From positions 1 to 64,000 of the forward strand of contig NZ_RCIH01000012.1 of the NCBI RefSeq assembly GCF_003675855.1: a stretch of DNA of 64,000 bases, in the 5' to 3' direction. The notes beneath the pieces were generated by a model that ran no database searches, was not told where the DNA came from, and was given only the letters and a program-made list of their open reading frames with translations. Shown piece by piece: positions 55,890 through 64,000 of this stretch (its first letter is position 1; each line of letters starts with the position of its first letter). The stretch comes from Halostella salina. Lineage in GTDB: Archaea; Halobacteriota; Halobacteria; Halobacteriales; Natronoarchaeaceae. A program made the translations under genes and the position numbers.

Positions 55890-57683
55890 ATGACTACGGA
55901 CGGCCTCGATGCCGATCTCTTCAAGCGGGTCCCCGACGGCGCACTCGCCTCGGATCCCGAAACGGGCGAGATCTTGGCGGTCAACGAGAAGCTCTGTGAA
56001 CTGCTCGGGGTCGAACAGTCCGCCGTCCGGGGAACGACTCTCTCATCTCACACCGCGACAGGCCACCGGATGTCCGACTCGATAGTCGGCTCCAACCGAC
56101 TCTCCCAGCCCGACGACGGGCCGGTCCAGTGGACTTGGCCGCTGGAAACGGCCAGCGAAGACGTGTTCCTCCTAGCGGCCCACAGCACCGTGGTGACGGT
56201 CGATGACGTCGACGTCGTGTTGACGACGGTCCGGCCGATCAGCGAACGACCGGAGCGAGAAACCGAACTGGCCGAGGCACGAACGCGGTACCGTCGGATA
56301 CTCGACCACTTATCGGATTACGTGGTGATCCTCTCGGAACCGGGCGTCATCGAGTACGCGTCACCGGGCGTCGAAGAGACGCTCGGATACGCGCCCGACG
56401 CGGTCGTCGGTACGGACGCGTTCGAGTACGTGGTACCGGAGGATCGGGAGAGAGTGCGGTCCGCGTTCGTGGACCAACTCGAAACGCCCGGTGCGGAGCA
56501 TCGGGTCGACTACCGCGTCCGAGCGAGTGACGGGTCGATCAAGTGGACCGAGGCCCGCGGCGGCAACTATCTGGACGACCCGTTGATCGACGGGATCATG
56601 GTGACAATCCGTGACGTCACCGAGCGCAAGCAACGCGAGCGGACACTCAGCTACCGCACAGCTCTGTTCGAGGCGGTCACCGAGTCCATCGACGCAGGCG
56701 TACTCGTCGTCGGGACCGACCGCGAAATACTCTGGTACAACGCCCAGTTCCGGGAGATGTGGGACCTTCCGAAAGAGGTCCTCAAGAACACAGTCGACAA
56801 CGAGCGGGCGATCGAGCAGGTGCTCGACACCGTCGTGAATCCGGAGCGCTTCCGGGAGGCAACGGAGGAGCTGTACGAGCCCCCCTACGAGGCGGCACGC
56901 ACGGAAATCGAACTGATCGACGGACGCTGGTTCGACCGGTACACCGCGCCTGTCGTCGACGAGGACGGCACCCGCTACGGCCTGTTGTCACTCACGCGCG
57001 ATGTCACTGATCGCAAGCGCTACGAGACGCGCATCGAGACGCAGAATCGTCGGCTGGAGCGGCTGGCGGACGTAATCGCCCACGACATACAGACGCCACT
57101 GTCGACGGCCACGAAACTCCTGCAGTTGCTCGAGTTGGAACTGGAAGAGCCGGACGAGTCCGTCGCCGAACCCATCGCACGTCTCGGAGCGACGCTGGAC
57201 CGCCTCGAGAGCTTTGCCGACCACCTGCCGCGGTTGGCCAGAGAGAGTACGGACGTCGAGACGGCCGTCGAGTGTTCGCTCGCTGATATCGCCGCCGACG
57301 CGTGGGCGGTGACCGACACCGGCGACCTCGAACTCGAACTGGGCGGGGACCGGACGTTAGCGGGGGATCCGACCCGTCTTCAGCAACTGTTCGAGAACCT
57401 TTTCGGCAACGTTCGCGAGTACGGTGTCGAGCGGGTTCATGGGGAGGCCACCGCGACGACGGTTTGGATCGAACCGACGGAGACGGGCTTTGCCGTCGCC
57501 GATGACGGTCCGGGTGTGCCCGAGTCGGTGCGGGACGATATCTTCGAGTACGGCGTGTCGACGGGAGACGGCGCCGGCATCGGTCTCGCAATCGTCCGGA
57601 CGATCGTCGAGGCCCACGGCTGGTCGATTCGCGTGACCGACGGTCCCAGCGGTGGCGCAAAGTTCGTAGTCGATACGACCTGA
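55890..57683 (+). CDS. PAS-domain sensor histidine kinase
   Basis: The 597-residue protein has three PAS regions (residues ~10-120, ~128-250 with YASPGVEETLGYAPDAVVG, ~255-380 with ILWYNAQFREMWDLP). A HisKA-like dimerisation helix with the phospho-His in LADVIAHDIQTPLST (~397) and a HATPase domain (LFENLFGNVREYG, ADDGPGVPESVRDDIF, GAGIGLAIVRTIVEAHG) follow. No signal peptide or membrane helix is seen, so it is a cytosolic sensor. It is divergent from the HTH_10 response regulator and probably its partner. Confidence 0.92.
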   Translation: MTTDGLDADLFKRVPDGALASDPETGEILAVNEKLCELLGVEQSAVRGTTLSSHTATGHRMSDSIVGSNRLSQPDDGPVQWTWPLETASEDVFLLAAHSTVVTVDDVDVVLTTVRPISERPERETELAEARTRYRRILDHLSDYVVILSEPGVIEYASPGVEETLGYAPDAVVGTDAFEYVVPEDRERVRSAFVDQLETPGAEHRVDYRVRASDGSIKWTEARGGNYLDDPLIDGIMVTIRDVTERKQRERTLSYRTALFEAVTESIDAGVLVVGTDREILWYNAQFREMWDLPKEVLKNTVDNERAIEQVLDTVVNPERFREATEELYEPPYEAARTEIELIDGRWFDRYTAPVVDEDGTRYGLLSLTRDVTDRKRYETRIETQNRRLERLADVIAHDIQTPLSTATKLLQLLELELEEPDESVAEPIARLGATLDRLESFADHLPRLARESTDVETAVECSLADIAADAWAVTDTGDLELELGGDRTLAGDPTRLQQLFENLFGNVREYGVERVHGEATATTVWIEPTETGFAVADDGPGVPESVRDDIFEYGVSTGDGAGIGLAIVRTIVEAHGWSIRVTDGPSGGAKFVVDTT

Positions 57684-58168
57684 GCGGATCACGGTGTGAA
57701 CTGAGCTGTGCCGGTACCTGCCGTGGAGCAGCCGTAGAGCTATTGATCACTTGTAACTAATTCAACGTATGCTGGTACACAGTTTATAGGGAAGCCTCAC
57801 AGGAACCGAGGTATGACTCGGAGCGCTGGAAATCAACGGGTACCCCATCCCGGTGTCGAGTGGTCCGAGAGACCTCGTCTCTTGGTCACACGCAAGACGG
57901 AGTCTTCCGTACGACCCCACGGCAACTGCCCTGCTCAACGTGTACACTCTACGGATGAGACAGTCGGCCCGAAAAGCGAGTCGCTACCAGTAGCAGACGA
58001 CCGTGTCCGACAAATTCGAGTCGCACCTCCAGGAGCACACGGTCTGTCCGACCACGAGGGAGCGCTCGCGGCAGTGGCGGAACGACTCGACATCCTCGAC
58101 ATCCGTCGGGAATCGAGTTCCGGCACGCGGGTATCGACACGACCGAGACCGAACCGGGGGTGGGCGGC
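57684..58168. other. Region before the surface-protein gene, with a TATA-like box
   Basis: TTTATAG near 57783-57789 lies about 27-30 bases before ATG 57813. A 119-residue frame from that ATG ends at 58172 in a GTGA overlap with the start of the surface protein. Its composition is basic (NRGWAA end, VRQIRVAPPGAHG) and unlike haloarchaeal proteins, so I treat it as doubtful. It may instead be the untranslated leader of the surface-protein transcript. No other feature is visible. Confidence 0.35.
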
Positions 58169-61100
58169 GTGAAACTCCGGGCGTTTGCGGTGGCAATGCT
58201 GATCTGTGTCGCAGTGTTGACGCTGGGCGGTGTGATGACGCCCGCAGCAGCACAGGCCGGGAACACTGCAGTCTCTGCCAATGACGACAGCTACACGGTG
58301 ACGGCCGGTGAGATACTGACCGTCAACGGACCCGGCGTCCTCGAAAACGATGAGTCTGCGAGTGATATATCGGTGAACCGGACAGTGAGCGGTCCGAGTA
58401 ACGGCACCCTGACGCTCCACTCCAACGGCTCACTCGAATACACCCCCGATCCCGGGTACACCGGCGAGGACACGTTCACCTACGAGGCCAGCGACGGAAA
58501 CGGCTCGACCGACACCGCGACGGTGACGGTCACGGTTCGGGAGCCGGTCAACTACTCGGATCTGGCGGTGTCGAACACGACGGTCGTCACGAACGAGTCC
58601 GTGGACGTAACGGCGACGGTCACCAACGACGCCTCCAGCTCGCAATCGTACACGGCGGAGTTCGAGCGCAACGGCACGGTCGTCGACACGAAATCCGGAG
58701 TGCTGGCGTCCGGTCCCGGGGTCAACACGACCGTGACGTTCAGGACGAGTTTCTTGGACGCGGGCACTTACAACGTCACTATCAACGACCTCCCCGCGAA
58801 GACGATCACGGTCGAGGACCCGATCACCTACTCGGGTCTGACAGTGTCGACCCCGACCGTCGCCCCAAACGAGTCCGTCGATGTCTCGGCGACGGTCACG
58901 AACGACGCCCCCAACTCACGGTCGTTCACGGCGGAACTCGAGCGTGACGGCACGGTCGTCGACACGGAGACGGGAACGCTCGCCGCCGGCGCCGACACGC
59001 AGGTCACCTTCTCCACGAGTTTCTCCGAAGCGGGAACCTACGACGTGACGATATCGAACCTCACGGCGACGAGCGTCGTCGTCGACGACACGCTCATCCC
59101 CGGCTGCCGGGTCGTCGACGACTCCGGCCACTACACCCTCGACGGCGACATCGCGGAGAACGCGACCGACGGTTGTATCGAGGTGACCGCCAGCGACGTG
59201 GTCATCGACGGACAGGGTCACACCCTCGACGGCGTGGACGAGACAACGGGCATCGGCGTAGCTGTCACCGGCTCCGGGCTCTCCAACGTCACGGTGCGGA
59301 ACCTGACCGTGACCGGCTTCGACTCCGGCGTGAAAGTCGTGGACGCGGCCGGCGTCACGCTGCGGAACGTCACCGCAAACCTCAACGGCAACGACGGAGT
59401 CCACCTCGACGGCGTGGACGACGCGACGATCGTCGACGCTGACCTCTCGAACAACTACAGACAGGGTATCTGGACCGAATCCGTGAGTACGTCCCTCGTC
59501 GTCCGGAGCAGCACCATCTCCTCGAACGGGGAGGGTGGGGGCGGGTACTCCGGGGTGTACGTCGGCTTCAGCAGCGCCGACGTCACTGTCGAGAACAGCA
59601 CCATCGACGCGAACCCGGGCGAGGGCATCGGCGTGTTCGATACCACGGGGGTGGCCATCCGGAACAACACGATTTCGAGCAACGGCGGCCCCGGTGTGGT
59701 GGTGACCGACGGAGCCGCCGACGCCACCGTGGCCGACAACGACCTCACCGCGAACCAGCTGGGAATTCAGGTCGGCAGCGCCATCGGCGGCGGCTTCACC
59801 AGCGCCGACGACGCCACACTCTCGAACAACACCGTCTCCGGCAGTGCGAACGAGGGTATCCAAGTCCTCGGTTCCGACGATATCACGGTCTCGGGCAACG
59901 ACGTGACGAACGTCGGAACCGGGACGTCCGTGCCGCCGCCGTTCGCCATCAACGTCACGGCCTCGAACGGGGCCACCGTGGAAGCCAACACCGTCGAGAA
60001 CAATCCCTTCGGTGGCATCTACCTGCTCGGCTCCGCCGACGGGAACGTCCGCGGCAACGATGTCAGCGACGGGCAGTACGGTCTCATCACCGAGGACGCC
60101 ACCGACGCGACGGTCGAGGACAACACCGTCGCCGAGAACACCTACGACGGCATCGCCGTCATCGGCGGCAGCGACGCCGTCGTCGAGAGCAACACCGCGA
60201 CGGGCAACGAGTGGGGACTGTTTCTCGCAGTAACGGAGAACGTCACGGCGGTCGGAAACGACGTCTCCGGGAACGTCAACGGCACGGCCCTCGACGCGGC
60301 GACGGACGTCACGCTGACCGACACCGAGGCGACGGGCAACACGGACTGGGCGATCTACGCCGAGAACGGTTCGACGGTCGCCGCGGCGACGAACTACACG
60401 ATCGTCGACGGCGGCTCCCTGAACTTCTCGGCGCACGACATCGGGGTCAGTCGGGACGCGTCGCCGCCCGCACTGCCCGCGTGGAAGGCGCAATTCGGCC
60501 CGTATTTGTACGCTGACAACACCGCCGCCGACGGCTGGCTGAACCTCACCGTCGGCTACGACGGCTCGGCGCTGTCCACGGGCCAGAACGAGTCGACGAT
60601 GCGGCTCTGGCGACACGACGGTAGCTGGGCCGACGATGTCGGCGGGACGAACGCAGTTGATGAATTCGACGACACCGTCACCGCCAACGTCACCGACTTC
60701 AGCACGTTCGCCCTGCTGGCCGACGAGGAGCCGGTGATGAACCTCTCGACCGACGAGTACGACTTCGGAGACCAGCACCTCGACGACTCCAACGACACCG
60801 CCAGTGTACCCGTCACCAACGACGGCGCCGCGCCGCTGAACGTCACCGGCGTCGGCATCACGGGCGACAACGCAAGCGAGTTCGCCACACCGGCGATTAT
60901 CGAAAACATCACGATTCAGCCCGGCGACACCGACGAGATCGATGTCGAGTTCGGACCATCCGCGCGCGGCACGAAGAACGCGACCCTCGTGATTGCCCAC
61001 GACGCCAGCGACGAGTTCTCGAACGTCTCGGTGTCCGGCACCGGCGTCGCCCCCGACGTGAACGTGACGTCGACCACGCCGGTCGAGTTCGGAGACATTC

Positions 61101-64000
61101 CCATCGGCGAGCTGTCCGGAACGAGGACGGTCACGATCGAGAACAACGGGACGGCCCCGCTCAACCTCATCGACGCGGAAATCCGGGGACCGGACAGCCC
61201 CTCGTTCGACTTTTCGCCCGGCGAGCCGACGCCGTATCTCCTCCGGCCGGGGCAATCGCGCACAGCCGAGGTCGAGTTCCAGCCGCTGTCGGCAGGCGAC
61301 AAGACCGCCTACCTCGACGTCACCACCAACTCCACCGAGCACCCCCAGGTCAACGTCACGCTGGCCGGGACGGGCGTCGACACGACGCCGCCGACGCTCT
61401 CTGACGTGACTATCGCCGACGACGACGGCGACGGCTACGTCAACGGCACCGATAGCCTGTCGATTCAGGCGGACGCGTCGGACGCCGAAACAGGCATCGC
61501 CGCGGTCGCGGTGAACGCGTCGTCGCTCGGGGCCGGGAACTTCAGCTTCGACGGGGACGAGTTACCAATCGACATCTCCCCTTCGGTCGACTCGGCGGAG
61601 GCAGATGGGGAGGGACCACACGCGGTCACGGTGACCGCGACCGACGAGGCCGGCAACCCGGTCTCCGAGAACGCTACCATCTCCCTCGACACGACGCCCC
61701 CGACGGCGACCATCACGAAACCGACTGAGGGCACGGTGCTGAACGACTCCGATCCGCGCATGGAAGGGACCACGACGGACGAGATCTCCGGCGTGGGTGC
61801 CACGAACCTCGATATTCACTACGGGGACGCCTGGGAGGGCACCGGAATCGTCAACGAGAGCACCGGCCACTGGGAAGCCGTGCCCATCGTCGGCGGCCTC
61901 GCCGACGGTGAGTACACGCTCACAGCGCAGCCAGTCGACAACGCCAGCAACGTCGGTTCGGTCGAGACGGTGAACGTCACCGTCGACACGACGCCGCCGA
62001 CGATCTCGGACGCGATGCTCACCACGGACGCGGGTGGTGCGTATCTCACCGACGGCGACCAGGTGACGGTATCGGCCACTGTCACCGACGCGACGACGAA
62101 CGTCGAGAGCGTGACGGCAAACGCCTCGGCGTTCGGGGCGGGGACAATCGATCTCACCGACGGTGACGGGAACGGCAACTACACGGCGACGTTCACCGTC
62201 GATGGGGCGGCAGCCGAGAGCGAGAGTTACGCCCTGTTCGTGAACGCCACGGACACCGCCGGCAATGAGAACGCCTCGACGACTAACACCCTCGCCCTCG
62301 ACGTGGACGCACCCACTATCGAGGCTGCGACGCTGACCGATGCCACCGACGGCAACGGTGTGGTGAACGCCAGCGACCAGATCACTGTCGAGGCGATCGT
62401 CACCGATCCGGAGAGCGGCGTGGCGAACGTGACGGCGGATGCCTCGGCCTTCGGCGCGGGGACGGTCGAACTGACCGACGGGAACGACGACGACACCTAC
62501 GACGCCACGGTCGCGGTGGACGAGGGTGCGGCCGACCCCGACGGTAACTACTCGGTTTCGGTGACAGCCGTCGACGGTGTGGACCTCTCGAACGAGACGG
62601 CGACGAACGCGCTCGTCCTCGACACGACCGACCCGACGCTCACCGTCACGCATCCGGACGAAGGAGCGGTGCTGAACGACTCCGACCCGCGGATGGAAGG
62701 GGACGTTACGGACGCACTCTCCGGTGCGGTGACCGTCGATGTTTACTATGGATCCGCGTGGGAGCGCGAGGCGGTCATCAACCACAGCACCGGTCACTGG
62801 GAGACTCCACCCATGGTTGGGGGCCTCAACGACGGCGAGTACACGCTTACGGCCCAGCCAACCGACAACGCAGGCAACGTCGGTCGGAACGAGACGATCA
62901 ACGTCACCGTCGACACGACGCAGCCGACGGTTTCGGACGCGACGGTCACGACTGACGCTGGCGGCGCGTACATCACCGGCGGTGACGAGGTCACCGTCTC
63001 CGCGAACGTCACCGACGCGACGACGAACGTCGAGAGCGTGACGACGAACGCTTCGGCCTTCGGCGCAGGGACGGTCGACCTGACCCACTGGAACGGTGAC
63101 AGCTACACGGCGACGTTCACCGTGGACGCCTCGGCCGCCGAAAACGGAACCCATTCGCTCGACGTGACCGCGACCGACGAGGCCGGCAACGGAAACGCCA
63201 GTACGACCAACAGCCTGTCCGTCGACACCAGTGCGCCAACCGTCGAGAACGCCACCCTGACCGACGCCAAGAACGGCGACGGTGCGGTGAACGCCACCGA
63301 CGAAGTGGGTATCGAGGTGACCGTCACCGATGCCGACAGCGGCGTGGAGAACGTGACGGCGGACGTGTCGGCCTTCGGTGCGGGAACGGTCACCCTCACC
63401 GACGGCAACGGTGACGACACGTACGGAGCCACGGTCAGTGTAGACGGAAGCGTGGCGGCCGTGGACGGCAACCACTCCGTGACGGTGACGGCCGAGGACA
63501 AGGTGGACCTCTCGAACGAGACGGCGACGAACGTGCTCGCTCTCGACACGACCGGCCCGACGGTGACTATCACGACCCCGACGGACGGGGCCGTGCTGAA
63601 CACGTCCACGCTCGCACAGCGAGCGACTGCGGACGACGCGACGTCGGGCGTGGCCCTCGTGGAGTTCGACTGGGGCGACGGCTGGACGGATGGCCACCAG
63701 GTTGGGGATCACTGGGAGTATCCGACGCCGGAGACCCCAACTCCGGTGGTTCTGCCGGACGGTTCCCACACCGTCACGGCGCGAGCGACCGACGAGGCCG
63801 GAAACGTCGGTCCGGCCGAGACTGTGAACGTCACCGTCGATACGACCGATCCCGTGGTCGAGGATACTGCGCTCGGCCGCGAGGACGGGCTCTCCCCGGA
63901 CGCGACCGTCGACGTGTCGGTCAACGCTTCCGATCCGACCACCGCAATCGAGGCGGTCACGGTCGACGGTGACGCACTCACCCGGGACGGTACCTGGTGG
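58169..64000 (+). CDS. Giant secreted surface protein (beta-helix, Ig-like repeats), open at window end
   Basis: The frame opens at GTG 58169 and is still open at 64000 (1944 residues visible). A Sec-type signal peptide (LRAFAVAMLICVAVLTLGG...TPAAAQA) is followed by a cadherin-like domain (~38-124), two CARDB-like domains (~128-305), and a right-handed beta-helix with NosD-like repeats (~310-745). Next come a DFSTFALLAD segment and two choice-of-anchor-D-like domains (~858-1070). From ~1071 Ig-like domains recur in units of about 310 residues, for example the motif SAFGAGTV near 62130, 62441, 63055 and 63370. N-x-S/T sequons are very dense, so it is probably heavily glycosylated. The anchor lies beyond the window. 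Long minus-strand frames here are shadows. Confidence 0.9.
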   Translation, partial: MKLRAFAVAMLICVAVLTLGGVMTPAAAQAGNTAVSANDDSYTVTAGEILTVNGPGVLENDESASDISVNRTVSGPSNGTLTLHSNGSLEYTPDPGYTGEDTFTYEASDGNGSTDTATVTVTVREPVNYSDLAVSNTTVVTNESVDVTATVTNDASSSQSYTAEFERNGTVVDTKSGVLASGPGVNTTVTFRTSFLDAGTYNVTINDLPAKTITVEDPITYSGLTVSTPTVAPNESVDVSATVTNDAPNSRSFTAELERDGTVVDTETGTLAAGADTQVTFSTSFSEAGTYDVTISNLTATSVVVDDTLIPGCRVVDDSGHYTLDGDIAENATDGCIEVTASDVVIDGQGHTLDGVDETTGIGVAVTGSGLSNVTVRNLTVTGFDSGVKVVDAAGVTLRNVTANLNGNDGVHLDGVDDATIVDADLSNNYRQGIWTESVSTSLVVRSSTISSNGEGGGGYSGVYVGFSSADVTVENSTIDANPGEGIGVFDTTGVAIRNNTISSNGGPGVVVTDGAADATVADNDLTANQLGIQVGSAIGGGFTSADDATLSNNTVSGSANEGIQVLGSDDITVSGNDVTNVGTGTSVPPPFAINVTASNGATVEANTVENNPFGGIYLLGSADGNVRGNDVSDGQYGLITEDATDATVEDNTVAENTYDGIAVIGGSDAVVESNTATGNEWGLFLAVTENVTAVGNDVSGNVNGTALDAATDVTLTDTEATGNTDWAIYAENGSTVAAATNYTIVDGGSLNFSAHDIGVSRDASPPALPAWKAQFGPYLYADNTAADGWLNLTVGYDGSALSTGQNESTMRLWRHDGSWADDVGGTNAVDEFDDTVTANVTDFSTFALLADEEPVMNLSTDEYDFGDQHLDDSNDTASVPVTNDGAAPLNVTGVGITGDNASEFATPAIIENITIQPGDTDEIDVEFGPSARGTKNATLVIAHDASDEFSNVSVSGTGVAPDVNVTSTTPVEFGDIPIGELSGTRTVTIENNGTAPLNLIDAEIRGPDSPSFDFSPGEPTPYLLRPGQSRTAEVEFQPLSAGDKTAYLDVTTNSTEHPQVNVTLAGTGVDTTPPTLSDVTIADDDGDGYVNGTDSLSIQADASDAETGIAAVAVNASSLGAGNFSFDGDELPIDISPSVDSAEADGEGPHAVTVTATDEAGNPVSENATISLDTTPPTATITKPTEGTVLNDSDPRMEGTTTDEISGVGATNLDIHYGDAWEGTGIVNESTGHWEAVPIVGGLADGEYTLTAQPVDNASNVGSVETVNVTVDTTPPTISDAMLTTDAGGAYLTDGDQVTVSATVTDATTNVESVTANASAFGAGTIDLTDGDGNGNYTATFTVDGAAAESESYALFVNATDTAGNENASTTNTLALDVDAPTIEAATLTDATDGNGVVNASDQITVEAIVTDPESGVANVTADASAFGAGTVELTDGNDDDTYDATVAVDEGAADPDGNYSVSVTAVDGVDLSNETATNALVLDTTDPTLTVTHPDEGAVLNDSDPRMEGDVTDALSGAVTVDVYYGSAWEREAVINHSTGHWETPPMVGGLNDGEYTLTAQPTDNAGNVGRNETINVTVDTTQPTVSDATVTTDAGGAYITGGDEVTVSANVTDATTNVESVTTNASAFGAGTVDLTHWNGDSYTATFTVDASAAENGTHSLDVTATDEAGNGNASTTNSLSVDTSAPTVENATLTDAKNGDGAVNATDEVGIEVTVTDADSGVENVTADVSAFGAGTVTLTDGNGDDTYGATVSVDGSVAAVDGNHSVTVTAEDKVDLSNETATNVLALDTTGPTVTITTPTDGAVLNTSTLAQRATADDATSGVALVEFDWGDGWTDGHQVGDHWEYPTPETPTPVVLPDGSHTVTARATDEAGNVGPAETVNVTVDTTDPVVEDTALGREDGLSPDATVDVSVNASDPTTAIEAVTVDGDALTRDGTWW

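Noticed and set aside
57813-58172. 119-residue frame before the surface protein
   Set aside because: It has a TATA-like box and a GTGA overlap, but its basic, low-complexity composition is unlike haloarchaeal proteins and no domain is visible. It is mentioned in the region entry only.
58916-63769. Two very long minus-strand open frames (58916-61342 and 61562-63769)
   Set aside because: They are shadows of the GC-rich plus-strand surface-protein gene. Their translations are Arg/Val/Gly/Asp-rich repeats without any domain, while the plus frame has a signal peptide and recognisable repeats.

Overview
The window is from a haloarchaeon (class Halobacteria). Encoded proteins are acidic and the DNA is mostly GC-rich. 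Many genes have a TATA-like box about 25-35 bases before the start codon, as expected for leaderless transcripts. Typical families are present: HTH_10/bacterio-opsin-activator regulators, Orc1/Cdc6, Tat lipoproteins, IS1341-type TnpB elements and a secreted giant protein with many N-x-S/T sequons. I cannot name the genus.

Region by region. (1) 1-14.7 kb: end of a partial gene, a tiny zinc-finger protein, a small winged-helix protein, then what looks like a catabolic and uptake cluster: IclR regulator, saccharopine-dehydrogenase-like oxidoreductase, half-size EamA transporter, amidohydrolase plus Rieske protein (coupled), CocE/NonD hydrolase, and a complete peptide-type ABC importer (lipoprotein, two permeases, two ATPases) followed by a coupled protein of unknown function. 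(2) 14.8-20.4 kb: HTH_10 regulator, IS6-family insertion sequence, small membrane protein, Orc1/Cdc6 with a nested inverted repeat beside it, a TnpB element, and an MNT-HEPN toxin-antitoxin pair whose HEPN gene is cut short at the TnpB element's right end. (3) 20.7-36.7 kb: a complete type I-D CRISPR-Cas locus, csa3 < > cas6-cas10d-csc2-csc1-cas3'-cas4-cas1-cas2, flanked by two arrays (54 and 26 repeats) that are transcribed outward from homologous leaders. A third, decayed mini-array with a different haloarchaeal repeat follows. (4) 37-41 kb: accessory DNA with two genes broken by single-base homopolymer indels, a gene cut by a second TnpB element, and a regulator with two small membrane proteins. 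(5) 42-50 kb: ArsR-type zinc-ribbon regulator, membrane M23 peptidase, a gene remnant, an ABC export pair, and a full IS200/IS605 element (tnpA+tnpB). (6) 49.5-58 kb: membrane-anchored Mrr-type nuclease, alpha/beta hydrolase lacking the expected His, a monooxygenase-fold protein, and a divergent sensor kinase/HTH_10 response-regulator pair. (7) 58.2 kb to the window end: a huge secreted multi-domain surface protein, still open at 64000.

The most informative part is the I-D locus. The leader-distal (old) end of array 1 keeps a series of diverged repeats, including array-2-type and hybrid units, so repeat evolution between the two arrays can be read directly. cas10d carries a strikingly AT-rich central block that suggests intragenic recombination.
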